Origin: Clostridia bacterium
GTDB taxonomy: Bacteria > Bacillota > Clostridia > Oscillospirales > CAG-272
Length of the DNA stretch: 64,000 nucleotides
Direction of reading: 5' to 3'
Assembly: GCA_017462485.1 (NCBI GenBank)
Contig: JAFTRA010000006.1
Location: forward strand, 65,275-129,274
Positions 1-7,415 of this stretch are shown piece after piece (within the stretch, counting starts at the first letter, position 1; each line of letters starts with the position of its first letter). Both the position numbers and the translations under genes were made by a program. The notes beneath the pieces are model-generated. The model saw only the letters and a list, made by a program, of their open reading frames with translations, had not been told where the DNA came from and ran no database searches.

Positions 1-143
1 ATGGCATCGGCAAACTGTTCTATCTCCGATTCGTTCAGCGAAAGCGTTGCGAACGCATAACGAACGGCTGTTTTTGCGCCGACACCGGGAAGCTTACGAA
101 ACTCCTCTATAAGCCTTTTGATAGGCGCTATATATTCTGCCAT
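1..143 (-). CDS. recR: Recombination protein RecR, N-terminal part (cut by window edge)
   Basis: The minus strand opens at an ATG (141-143) and reads off the left edge, giving 47 residues. The segment FRKLPGVGAKTAVRYAF near residues 15-31 is the helix-hairpin-helix DNA-binding start of RecR, which acts with RecF and RecO to load RecA at gaps and stalled forks. The zinc finger and Toprim domain lie outside the window. It follows ebfC after 6 bp, the usual dnaX-ebfC-recR operon of Firmicutes, so it is probably cotranscribed with them. Family assignment is firm despite truncation. Confidence 0.9.
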   Translation of the reverse strand, partial: MAEYIAPIKRLIEEFRKLPGVGAKTAVRYAFATLSLNESEIEQFADA

Positions 144-149
144 CGTCTA

Positions 150-506
150 TCAAAACATTCCGGGGAAGCCGGAAAGACCAACCGAGCCGGTAATTTCCTG
201 CATCTCGCTGGAAGCGGTGCTCTCAACCTTTTTAATAGCTTCGTTAACCGCTGCTACTACAAGGTCCTCGAGCGTTTCAATATCATCGGGGTCAACGATT
301 TCGGGAGCGAGCTTTACCGAAAGAATTTCTTTCTTACCGTTGATTTTTACGTTTACAACTCCGCCGCCTGCGCTGATATCATACTCGCGAGCTTCAAGCT
401 CCTCCTGCTTTGCAGCCATATCCTCCTGCATTTTCTGCGCTTGCTTAAGTACAGCCTGCATATTTGAGGGACCGCCGCCCATACCCTGAGGTAATCTTAC
501 TTTCAT
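150..506 (-). CDS. ebfC: YbaB/EbfC family nucleoid-associated protein
   Basis: A 118-residue protein, normal for the YbaB/EbfC family of small dimeric DNA-binding proteins. It begins with a Met/Gly-rich stretch (MKVRLPQGMGGGPSNM), followed by a long alpha helix (QAQKMQEDMAAKQEELEAR) and the family's central beta region with a GGGVV turn (VVNVKINGKKEILSVKLAPE). It sits between dnaX (19 bp upstream) and recR (6 bp downstream), the conserved Firmicutes order. The function in this organism is inferred: nucleoid association with a possible link to RecR-dependent repair. No enzymatic motif is visible. Confidence 0.93.
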   Translation of the reverse strand: MKVRLPQGMGGGPSNMQAVLKQAQKMQEDMAAKQEELEAREYDISAGGGVVNVKINGKKEILSVKLAPEIVDPDDIETLEDLVVAAVNEAIKKVESTASSEMQEITGSVGLSGFPGMF

Positions 507-525
507 TTTTATTTCCTCTCTATTT

Positions 526-2109
526 TTAATTTTTTAAAGCATTTTCAATCTCGTCGGCAAGAGTCGCTATCTCACCTTGAGTTTTTGGCGCTACGTTTAT
601 TACTATTTCATCGGGCGATTTGTTTTCACATTCGCCGATAATTCCCTTGAGAATCGCTATATTCTCCCTATTATCACCAACAATTCTGACGAAGAAAGCA
701 TCAAGCTTGATAAGGAAGCTTCCGTCGGGACATACGAGAGCCACCGCCTTCGAGAGCGGCGAATGTATCGACGGCTTCGCAGTTTCAACAGCCGCTACGA
801 CTCTTCCCCATTTTGAATAAGACTTGGGTTCTGCTTTTATATCGGGAGCAGCGACTCTTTCGGGTGCTGCGGACACGTTGGGATTAGATGCCTTGGTTTC
901 TTTAGGCTCCGGCTTCACTTCCTTTGCCTGAGCATTACTGACAGCGCCAAACTTAAGACGGGAAACCGTTTTTTCAAGCTCCTCTATGCGAAGAAGCATA
1001 GCCTCGGCTGACGTTCCCATTTTAGCGTCGCACATACGGGTAAGAGCTATCTCCGCAACACTTCTCTTCGACTCGCGAGCTCTTTGCAAATCCGAAAGAG
1101 TGGATTCGAGGACCGAGGTATGATAAAGGAGCTTTGCCATAGTGCATCTTGACGCAAGCGCGGTAAGCTCTTGATATTCCGCATCGGTAAGGTCAAGGTA
1201 GTTCTTGGAATCCGATGCGCTCTTTACGACCATTATATCTCTGTAAGCATCAAGAAGCTCCTGCCAGAAAACAGACAGGTCACTGCCAAGCATTACGATA
1301 TTTGACACAGCCGAATAAACGGCTGAATAATCTGAATCTATTATTTTTCCAATAAGCGAATAAGTGTCCGAGCGGTTTCCTCTGCCGACGGTTGCAAACA
1401 CAAGCTCGGCATCAATGGTTTTACCCGAGCCTGCGCAAAGCTCAAGAAGGCTCACGGCATCTCTCATACCGCCCTCCGCCGCTCTCGCTATAACGCCTGC
1501 GCCCTCTTCGGTGAGGTCTATTCCCTCAGCACGCGATATTTTCATAAGACGTTCAACTATAACGTCAGTCGTCATTCGGCGGAAATCAAAGCGCTGACAC
1601 CTTGAAACGATAGTCGTGGGAAGCTTATTAAATTCGGTGGTAGCCAGTATGAACACCACGTATGACGGCGGCTCTTCAAGCGTTTTAAGCAGGGCGTTGA
1701 ATGCCGAGCCCGACATCATATGAACCTCGTCTATAATGTAAACACGGTATTTCAGCTCTGCCGGCGTAAAGGCTATCTCGTCCTTCATATCACGAACGTT
1801 TCCGACACCGTTGTTACTTGCGGCGTCCATTTCTATAACGTCGGTGGCTACGCCTGCGTCAATGCTTCGGCATGCAGAGCACTCGTTGCAGGGGTTTCCA
1901 TTCCTCGGAGAAAGACAGTTTACCGCCTTCGCTAAAATCTTTGCGCAGCTGGTTTTTCCCGTTCCTCTCGAACCGCAAAACAGGTACGCATGAGAGATTT
2001 TACCGCTTGCAACCTCGTATTTGAGTATATCGGTAGTGGCTCTCTGCCCCGAAACGTCATCAAAGTCAACGGGACGCCACTTTCTGTATAAAGCACGGTA
2101 ATCCGACAT
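526..2109 (-). CDS. dnaX: DNA polymerase III subunit gamma/tau
   Basis: A 527-residue clamp-loader ATPase. Visible motifs are Walker A GSRGTGKTS (about residues 46-54), four zinc-binding cysteines (C65, C74, C77, C80), Walker B IIDEVH (125-130) and the SRC arginine-finger motif (169-171). After the AAA+ core and the collar domain comes a Lys/Glu/Pro/Ala-rich linker (about 395-430) and a C-terminal tau-like domain. The start is fixed by GGAAGGAG just upstream of ATG 2109. First gene of a dnaX-ebfC-recR operon, directly downstream of the SRP RNA gene as in Bacillus. I did not see an obvious frameshift heptamer, so a separate short gamma form cannot be claimed. Confidence 0.96.
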   Translation of the reverse strand: MSDYRALYRKWRPVDFDDVSGQRATTDILKYEVASGKISHAYLFCGSRGTGKTSCAKILAKAVNCLSPRNGNPCNECSACRSIDAGVATDVIEMDAASNNGVGNVRDMKDEIAFTPAELKYRVYIIDEVHMMSGSAFNALLKTLEEPPSYVVFILATTEFNKLPTTIVSRCQRFDFRRMTTDVIVERLMKISRAEGIDLTEEGAGVIARAAEGGMRDAVSLLELCAGSGKTIDAELVFATVGRGNRSDTYSLIGKIIDSDYSAVYSAVSNIVMLGSDLSVFWQELLDAYRDIMVVKSASDSKNYLDLTDAEYQELTALASRCTMAKLLYHTSVLESTLSDLQRARESKRSVAEIALTRMCDAKMGTSAEAMLLRIEELEKTVSRLKFGAVSNAQAKEVKPEPKETKASNPNVSAAPERVAAPDIKAEPKSYSKWGRVVAAVETAKPSIHSPLSKAVALVCPDGSFLIKLDAFFVRIVGDNRENIAILKGIIGECENKSPDEIVINVAPKTQGEIATLADEIENALKN

Positions 2110-2237
2110 AAAAGCTCCTTCCTAGCCTTATCATTAACTCAAGATAAAAAGAAAAACGCGCAGGAGAGCTAGCCGTTACAAGCAAAAATCACTCTCCCAA
2201 GTTATTTTTGCCGGGCTGACCTTCGCACACGCGCGAA

Positions 2238-2563
2238 AAAATAATCCTCCGAGGGTCGAATAGAGCCATACACCTCTCCTTCGAACGAGTCCTTACATGC
2301 GTTAACCGCCCTCTCTGCTCCAAACAGGCGCCCTTGCGGCACACCCGATAAACCGCTTAATGCTGCTTCGTTCCCGACCTGACATGGTTCACAGCCTCGA
2401 ATTGCGCAAGACCCATTCTTCAACACAGTGAAAAACGGCGCAGTCCACACAAAAACCGACCTTGAGAGAGGAATTCACCCCTGCATATAGCGGATTTCAG
2501 GAAAAAGGCACCGCTACCACCCCGGCCAGTATGACTCCATTCGACACCCGGAAGATAATTCAC
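2238..2563 (-). ncRNA. ffs: Signal recognition particle RNA, large Firmicutes type with Alu domain
   Basis: Read on the minus strand, the region contains the universal SRP domain IV core (ATGTCAGGTCGGGAACGAAG and the following CAGCATTAAG) around 2355-2390. It also has a 5' Alu-like block (GGTAGCGG, then AAATCCGCTATATGCAGG, then TGAATTCC) that closely resembles Bacillus scRNA. The ends pair: CCGGGTGTCGAATGGAGTC near 2551-2533 is complementary, with G-U pairs, to sequence near 2253-2271, and a run of T follows near 2236-2242. The exact 5' end is inferred from the promoter at 2571-2599 and could be about 2554-2564. The RNA scaffolds the Ffh particle that targets secretory proteins to SecYEG. Confidence 0.9.
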
Positions 2564-2570
2564 GCTATAC

Positions 2571-2599
2571 AGTATAACAAATATTTTTTTAAAATGCAA
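2571..2599 (-). promoter_or_regulatory. SigA-type promoter of the SRP RNA
   Basis: On the minus strand, TTGCAT (2599-2594) and TATACT (2576-2571) are separated by exactly 17 bp. The predicted start lies about 7 nt downstream of the -10, just before the paired 5' end of the SRP RNA. Position and spacing make this the likely promoter. Confidence 0.75.
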
Positions 2600-2678
2600 G
2601 TCTTTTTACAAAAAATTAAAACAAATACTACCGACAGCTTACGACAACTGCCTGAATAAAAACTCAAAAAGCAAGAGC

Positions 2679-3395
2679 TCAAACTACAAATCCGCCGCTG
2701 ACGTTCATAATCTCACCCGTGATAAAACCGGATTCATCAGACGCAAGAAACAGTGCGGCTCTCGCAATTTCGTGGGGCTCGCCTATTCTGCATACGGGCG
2801 TTTCATCACAAAGCGCTTTTATATCATCATCGGAAAACGATGCGTTCATTTCGGTATTTATAACTCCGGGAGCTATTGCGTTAACCGTTATTCCCGAGGG
2901 GCCTACTTCTTTTGCAAGTGCCTTGGTAAAGCCTATAAGAGCCGCCTTTGCCGTAGAATAATGCACCTCGCAGGACGCTCCCGTTATTCCCCACATCGAG
3001 CTTATATTTATAATTCTGCCGCATTTTTTCTTTATCATTTGAGATAAAACGCATTTTGAATAAAGAAAAGCTCCCGTCACAGAGGTGTTCATAACTCTAT
3101 TCCATTCGTCGAGCGTTATATCCGAAAGAAGCGCTGTCGAGGATACTGCCGCATTGTTTATAAGCACGTCAACCGAGCCCATTTTTTCGGTTGCCTCATT
3201 AACCGCACGGATAATATCAGCCTCGCATTCAGAGTCAGCTTTTATAGCGTATGCTCCGCATGCTGACTCAAGCTGATTTGCCGCCTCTGTTGAATTTTTG
3301 TAAGTAAACGCAACCTTGTATCCGCTACCTATGAACAATTCGACCATAGCCCGTCCGATTCCTCTTGAGCCGCCCGTTATTAATACTGTTTTCAT
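2679..3395 (-). CDS. SDR family oxidoreductase, FabG-like
   Basis: A 238-residue classical short-chain dehydrogenase/reductase. The N-terminus carries the NAD(P)-binding TGGSRGIG motif, followed by the NNAAVS motif, the catalytic Ser in INISSMWG and the YSTAK (YxxxK) active site. The C-terminus VSGGFVV is like that of 3-oxoacyl-ACP reductases. The start at 3395 (MKTVLITGG) is chosen because GGAG lies 6 nt upstream; an in-frame ATG four codons earlier has no SD. FabG-like sequence alone does not prove a fatty-acid role. The gene stands apart from any fab cluster, so the substrate is uncertain. Confidence 0.88.
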   Translation of the reverse strand: MKTVLITGGSRGIGRAMVELFIGSGYKVAFTYKNSTEAANQLESACGAYAIKADSECEADIIRAVNEATEKMGSVDVLINNAAVSSTALLSDITLDEWNRVMNTSVTGAFLYSKCVLSQMIKKKCGRIINISSMWGITGASCEVHYSTAKAALIGFTKALAKEVGPSGITVNAIAPGVINTEMNASFSDDDIKALCDETPVCRIGEPHEIARAALFLASDESGFITGEIMNVSGGFVV

Positions 3396-3551
3396 ATTAA
3401 ACTCCATTCTGTAACCGTAAGCAAGAAGCGCATATGAGTTATTTTCACGCTAATAGCATAATATTTTATTACAGCATTATTATATATCTTTTTTATCACC
3501 GTGTCAACCGAACTTTTTCTAAAAAGCATTCCATTTTTCAAAAAAATGGTG

Positions 3552-3557
3552 TATAAT
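3552..3557 (+). promoter_or_regulatory. Candidate -10 element of the regulator/sigK region
   Basis: A consensus TATAAT lies 44 nt before the TTG start at 3601. The sequence around it (CAAAAAAATGGTGTATAATG) is nearly the same as around the fba promoter -10 at 55669. No good -35 stands 17 bp upstream (TTCCAT), so the promoter may need an activator or be weak. Confidence 0.45.
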
Positions 3558-3600
3558 GGTTTTGTTGACTCCCGACGTACTTCTTTAAGGAGAATGAATT

Positions 3601-4293
3601 TTGATACTTATAATTGACAAATCACTAAAAAACGCTGCTACGATTTCCGACATATTTCACTATATGGGAATAGTTTCGGGAATATCTGCTCCAGAACGCG
3701 CCGTAAACGAAATTTCAAACCGATATCACGCAATACTTATACCCTCGCCCGAGAGAATTCCGGCTCACGAGGAGCTTATCCGCTCTCTTCGCACCTATTC
3801 GCTCGGCGCTCCGATATTTGCCCTGACAAGTAATATCTCCGACCCGGGCTTTGACGTAACTCTTTTTGACAAGGTTTTTGACAATAATTCCACATCATCA
3901 AGCGTTGCGGTCAGCATTCTTAAGTATCAGGACTCCCGTGTAATGAAGTTTATCGGAAATTATCTGCTTGCGGGAATTGACGCTTCGATATTTCAGAATT
4001 CAGTAACCTATTTCGATATCCCGATTTCGTTTACGAAGACGGAGACTATGATACTCCGATATCTTATCAGCGCATATCCTAACCGAGCAAAAGCTGAGGA
4101 TATTCTTAAATATGCTTTCAAATTTGAAAACAAGCCCGAAATTACGAATATCAGAACTCACATTTCATCTATAAACAAGAAGTTTAACAATCTTACGGGC
4201 AGAAATCTTATATTTTCAGAAGCGCGACTCGGCTATATAATCGCCTGCACGGCAGATTCACCTTACGCAAAAAAAGAAGCAATTACAAAGTAA
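3601..4293 (+). CDS. OmpR/PhoB-type winged-helix regulator with degenerate receiver domain
   Basis: A 230-residue protein starting at TTG, with AAGGAG 8 nt upstream; the nearby ATG is out of frame. Residues about 1-110 resemble a CheY-like receiver, but where the phosphorylated Asp is expected (after beta-3) the sequence reads ILIPSPE. A Thr (FALTS) and a Lys (FDKVF) remain at the other switch positions. Residues about 125-220 fit a Trans_Reg_C winged helix: SFTKTETMILRYLI, a recognition region near ITNIRTHISSINKKF, and a terminal hairpin ARLGYII. No histidine kinase is adjacent. It lies 73 bp upstream of sigK in the same direction. A phosphorylation-independent transcription factor is inferred; its targets are unknown. 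Confidence 0.72.
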   Translation: MILIIDKSLKNAATISDIFHYMGIVSGISAPERAVNEISNRYHAILIPSPERIPAHEELIRSLRTYSLGAPIFALTSNISDPGFDVTLFDKVFDNNSTSSSVAVSILKYQDSRVMKFIGNYLLAGIDASIFQNSVTYFDIPISFTKTETMILRYLISAYPNRAKAEDILKYAFKFENKPEITNIRTHISSINKKFNNLTGRNLIFSEARLGYIIACTADSPYAKKEAITK

Positions 4294-4312
4294 AAATAAT
4301 AGAAATAGGTCC

Positions 4313-4363
4313 AAGCTAACCTTGCATATGTTTTATAAGCGAAAAAATAATGGAGGTTAGCTT
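4313..4363 (+). promoter_or_regulatory. Hairpin overlapping the sigK ribosome binding site
   Basis: AAGCTAACCT (4313-4322) is perfectly complementary to AGGTTAGCTT (4354-4363), a 10-bp stem with a 31-nt loop. The right arm includes part of the GGAGG Shine-Dalgarno (4352-4356) and is followed at once by five T and the sigK ATG at 4367. It could act as a terminator for the upstream regulator, a translational block for sigK, or both. Confidence 0.6.
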
Positions 4364-4366
4364 TTT

Positions 4367-5068
4367 ATGTTAAATTTTTCAAATCTTTTCTTAAAATTTA
4401 TTTCGCTCATTCTCGGTCTTTCCGACACCTGCTCGTTTCCGCCGCCGCTTAAAGCGGAGGAAGAGCAGCTACTCTTTTCGAAAATGAAAGAGGGTGACAC
4501 CGAGGCGAGAGCAAAGCTTATCGAGCATAATATGCGGCTTGTTTCACATATTATACGTAAATACTACTCTTCGTACGCATATCCCGACGACCTGCTTTCA
4601 ATAGGAAGTCTCGGACTTATCAAGGCGGTTGATTCCTTCCACGCAGACAAAGGAACTCGATTTGCCACTTATGGAGCAAGGTGCATTCAAAACGAAATAC
4701 TTATGTTTTTCAGAAGTCAGAAAAAGGTAAATATGGAGGTTTCACTCAACGATACCATAGATATAGACCGCGAGGGCAATCCGCTTACATACCTTGATAT
4801 AATCAGTACGCCCGAGACTATTGCCGAGGATATTGATATGGGTATGCATATCGAAAAAATCAGAAAGCTCGTGGACAGCGTTCTTGATAAGCGTGAGAGA
4901 GAAATAATCGTTCTCCGTTACGGACTTCACGGCTATCAACCTAAAACTCAACGTGAGGTCGCAAATTATCTCGGCATTTCACGCTCATACGTTTCAAGAA
5001 TTGAAAAGCGCGCGCTTTTAACGCTTAAAGAAGCCTTTGGCGACGTCATACCCGAATTTGACAATTAA
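4367..5068 (+). CDS. sigK: Sporulation sigma factor SigK
   Basis: A 233-residue sigma-70 family protein matching the mother-cell factor SigK. After a hydrophobic N-terminal pro-sequence (about residues 1-27, NLFLKFISLILGLSDTCSFP) come region 2 (MRLVSHIIRKYY, LLSIGSLGLIKAVDSF, RFATYGARCIQNEI) and region 4 with a helix-turn-helix (TQREVANYLGISRSYVSRIE, then KRALLTL). The gene is intact, so there is no skin-type interruption. In Bacillus the pro-sequence is removed by SpoIVFB at the outer forespore membrane before late mother-cell transcription. No sigK-processing gene is in the window. The SD GGAGG is partly buried in the hairpin at 4313-4363. Confidence 0.93.
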   Translation: MLNFSNLFLKFISLILGLSDTCSFPPPLKAEEEQLLFSKMKEGDTEARAKLIEHNMRLVSHIIRKYYSSYAYPDDLLSIGSLGLIKAVDSFHADKGTRFATYGARCIQNEILMFFRSQKKVNMEVSLNDTIDIDREGNPLTYLDIISTPETIAEDIDMGMHIEKIRKLVDSVLDKREREIIVLRYGLHGYQPKTQREVANYLGISRSYVSRIEKRALLTLKEAFGDVIPEFDN

Positions 5069-5172
5069 TTTTTTAAAAAAAATATACAGTTACATTTAAC
5101 CGAATATTATTCGCATTTCTGCTCAAACTAACTATGGACCTTCGTCCAAAAACAGATACTGAGGTTTCAGAA

Positions 5173-5415
5173 ATGATTATAAACAAAATCGCGCTGATTA
5201 TTTCCATAATCGGTTCGCTTAACTGGGGTCTTGTCGGTCTTTTCTCTTTTGATTTGGTTGCATGGCTCGCCGGAGGTCCCGAAACGCTTCTCGCAAGAAT
5301 TATCTACGTCGTAGTGGCGCTTGCGGGAATCTGGTGCATTTCCCTTCTCTTCCACGAGGATGATGAAGTAAGTCACCGCCGTGAGAGCCACCGCCAGAGC
5401 CACAGTAACGCTTAA
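5173..5415 (+). CDS. DUF378 small membrane protein
   Basis: An 80-residue protein beginning MIINKIALIISIIGSLNWG, typical of the DUF378 (YuzA) family: two hydrophobic helices (about residues 5-28 and 40-60) joined by a short GlyGly-Pro loop, then a charged tail rich in His, Arg and Ser. The start at 5173 has GAGG 8 nt upstream and is preferred to an ATG 13 codons earlier that lacks an SD. The function of the family is not known. It stands alone between sigK and mazF and has its own terminator at 5458. Confidence 0.85.
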   Translation: MIINKIALIISIIGSLNWGLVGLFSFDLVAWLAGGPETLLARIIYVVVALAGIWCISLLFHEDDEVSHRRESHRQSHSNA

Positions 5416-5457
5416 ATTCGGCTCTATTCAATAAACGACTACCTTGTATTTCCTACG

Positions 5458-5496
5458 GGCATTTTGGTGAAGCTTCATCAAAGTGCCTTTTTATTT
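5458..5496 (+). terminator. Rho-independent terminator after the DUF378 gene
   Basis: A 15-bp stem (GGCATTTTGGTGAAG pairing with CTTCATCAAAGTGCC, two G-U pairs, no unpaired loop beyond the turn) is followed by TTTTTATTTT. Confidence 0.85.
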
Positions 5497-5559
5497 TGTT
5501 ATTCATATACTGTAATGAGGTCAAGTTTTTTGAACTTTGTGTTTTAAATTATAGAAAGT

Positions 5560-5655
5560 ATGGCAAAAATAAGTACAGTATCTTTGATAACATACAAAGC
5601 TTTGGTAACAAAAAATAATAAAGGAGAAAAAAAGTCTTTCGGGAAATGGAAATGA
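5560..5655 (+). CDS. Possible 31-codon leader ORF coupled to mazF
   Basis: An ATG at 5560 opens a 31-residue reading frame, Lys-rich and starting [18 protein letters not shown], whose TGA overlaps the mazF ATG at 5652 (ATGA). It spans the AAGGAG at 5621 that otherwise sits too far from mazF. The SD in front of it is weak. It may be a leader peptide for translational coupling, a degenerate antitoxin, or chance. I do not recognise the sequence. Confidence 0.3.
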   Translation: MAKISTVSLITYKALVTKNNKGEKKSFGKWK

Positions 5656-6011
5656 ACATAAAACGCGGAGATATATATTATGCTGACCTGAGCCCCGTTA
5701 TCGGAAGCGAGCAAGGCGGACTCAGACCGGTGCTTATCGTACAAAACGACGTTGGAAACAAGTACAGCCCAACCGTTATAGCGGCTGCTATCACATCTAA
5801 AATGAGCAAAACAAAGCTCCCTACACATATTGACGTCATCGGAAATCAGGTTGGACTCGCAAAGGACAGCGTTATTCTTTTAGAGCAAATAAGAACTATC
5901 GATAAGAAAAGGCTTAAAGAAAAAATGGGGCATCTTGACGATGATACGATGAAAAACGTCAATGACGCCATTGGAGTCAGCTTCGGACTATCGGGCGGAG
6001 TTATAGGATAA
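5652..6011 (+). CDS. mazF: MazF/PemK (EndoA-type) mRNA interferase toxin
   Basis: A 119-residue member of the CcdB/PemK barrel family. The N-terminal strand [20 protein letters not shown], the conserved [24 protein letters not shown] and [13 protein letters not shown] segments match clostridial EndoA/NdoA, which cleaves single-stranded RNA at short sites. Two starts are possible, 5646 and 5652; 5652 is chosen because GGGA lies 7 nt before it and the family begins close to this point. In Bacillus a MazE antitoxin gene sits directly upstream; here only a 31-codon ORF is present, so the antitoxin is missing locally or unrecognised. Confidence 0.9.
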   Translation: MNIKRGDIYYADLSPVIGSEQGGLRPVLIVQNDVGNKYSPTVIAAAITSKMSKTKLPTHIDVIGNQVGLAKDSVILLEQIRTIDKKRLKEKMGHLDDDTMKNVNDAIGVSFGLSGGVIG

Positions 6012-6081
6012 GGACTGCTTAATTCGGTATAACCTAAATGAGCGAAGTTTACACAGAATCAAGCAACCCACAACTTCGGGA

Positions 6082-6118
6082 GGGCGCACGGCTTTTATTG
6101 CCGGGATGCGCCCTTTTA
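6082..6118 (+). terminator. Terminator between mazF and the S1-domain gene
   Basis: GGGCGCA...TGCGCCC with an inner GGC/GCC pairing is followed by TTTTATA. Just upstream, CGAAGTT (6043-6049) and AACTTCG (6072-6078) can form a second 7-bp stem. The two hairpins may be a structured leader or simply the mazF terminator. Confidence 0.7.
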
Positions 6119-6225
6119 TATTTCCGTGTTTTAATATCTTTCTTTTCTGTTTTTGTAATACTCCCCCAAAAAACGGCATATGATTAACAAAGACAATAAA
6201 AAACGGGAAAGGAAAGACTAGGCAA

Positions 6226-7164
6226 ATGACCAATTTATATAAGCCCGAGGGAGCGCGAATCGGCACTATACAAAACAGAGAGTACCTGTCGTCGCTTGAA
6301 GGCCTCGAAAAAGCGCTGGAGAAGCAAGTGATTCTCGAAGCTCCCGCAATTCTTTGCGACCACAATTTTAATCTTCATATATCACTCCCCTCGGGTGTTA
6401 TCGGAATAATTCCGCGAGAGGAATGCGAATTTATAAAGAAAAACGAGGAAATAAAGGATATCGCTATTCTGACGCGCGTTGGAAAGCCCGTTTGCTTTAA
6501 GGTTATAGGCTTCAAAAGAGACGACTCGGGCGACGTTATCGCAATTCTTTCAAGAAAAGCGGCGCAGAGAGAATGCGTTCTCAATTACATTTCCGCTCTT
6601 ATTCCCGGTGATATAATTCCCGTCAGAGTCACCCATCTTGAAAATTTCGGCGCGTTTGTGGATATAGGCTGCGGAATAGTCTCTCTTTTATCCATTGACT
6701 GCATATCGGTATCCAGAATAGCTCACCCGTCGGTAAGACTTGGTGTTGGCGACTCTATGTTTGCCGTCGTAAAAAGCATTGACGAGCGCGGAAGAGTTTA
6801 CGTTACCGAGCGCGAGCTTCTCGGCAGCTGGGAAGAAAACGTTTCTAAATTCTCCGAGGGGCAGACGGTAAGAGGAATCGTAAGAAGCGTTGAAAATTAC
6901 GGCATTTTCGTCGAGCTTACTCCGAATCTCGCAGGTCTTGCCGAGTACAAGGAAAACGTTTACCCCGAGCAAACGGCGGCAGTTTACATAAAAAGCATAA
7001 TTCCCGACAAAATGAAGGTGAAGCTCATAATCATAGACACTGTTGACGAGCCTGAATACCGCCAGCCGCTTGAATATTTTATTAACCCTAAAGAACGGTC
7101 GCATATAGACCTTTGGACCTACTCACCACCGGGAAGCAAAAAAATAATCGAAAGCGTTTTTTAA
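6226..7164 (+). CDS. S1 RNA-binding domain protein (ribosomal protein S1-like)
   Basis: A 312-residue protein with about three OB-fold S1 repeats. The first (about residues 40-115) is divergent. The second (about 125-200) reads PGDIIPVRVTHLENFGAFVD and ends in a typical strand pair. The third (about 210-275) reads GQTVRGIVRSVENYGIFVEL. The ENFGAFVDI and ENYGIFVEL motifs are the RNA-binding face of S1 domains. The C-terminus (EPEYRQPLEYFI) is family-specific. Clostridia often carry such short S1 proteins beside or instead of a long ribosomal S1. An RNA-binding role in translation is inferred; the partner RNA is unknown. The SD is weak (AGGAAAG). Confidence 0.85.
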   Translation: MTNLYKPEGARIGTIQNREYLSSLEGLEKALEKQVILEAPAILCDHNFNLHISLPSGVIGIIPREECEFIKKNEEIKDIAILTRVGKPVCFKVIGFKRDDSGDVIAILSRKAAQRECVLNYISALIPGDIIPVRVTHLENFGAFVDIGCGIVSLLSIDCISVSRIAHPSVRLGVGDSMFAVVKSIDERGRVYVTERELLGSWEENVSKFSEGQTVRGIVRSVENYGIFVELTPNLAGLAEYKENVYPEQTAAVYIKSIIPDKMKVKLIIIDTVDEPEYRQPLEYFINPKERSHIDLWTYSPPGSKKIIESVF

Positions 7165-7240
7165 TATCCCCCGAGCAAAAAACAGATTGAAAATCGAGCT
7201 GTAAATCCTTACAGCTTCGTCTCTCGTACACATATTTTAA

Positions 7241-7300
7241 GCCAATGAAAAGCATACGTATAAAACCTGATTTTTACGTTACTCTTTCATTGGCTTTTTT
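7241..7300 (+). terminator. Terminator after the S1-domain gene
   Basis: GCCAATGAAAAG (7241-7252) pairs with CTTTCATTGGC (7284-7294) and is followed by TTTTTT. A smaller 8-bp hairpin without a T-run (AGCTGTAA/TTACAGCT) lies at 7197-7216. Confidence 0.8.
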
Positions 7301-7332
7301 GCGTTTTTTCGACATATTTTTGGGGGATTTTA

Positions 7333-7361
7333 TTGCTTTTTCCGATTGCAGATGATATACT
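7333..7361 (+). promoter_or_regulatory. Promoter of ung
   Basis: TTGCTT (7333-7338) and TATACT (7356-7361) are 17 bp apart, 55 bp before the ung start. Confidence 0.65.
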
Positions 7362-7415
7362 AGTATTGAAAATATAATTTTAGCCAACACCAACCTATGA
7401 GAATTGGAGAAAAAT

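Noticed and set aside
2202..2450. 82-codon reading frame upstream of dnaX
   Set aside because: It lies wholly within the SRP RNA gene, which explains the sequence conservation.
4367..5068. Skin-type interruption of sigK
   Set aside because: The gene is continuous from the pro-sequence to region 4.
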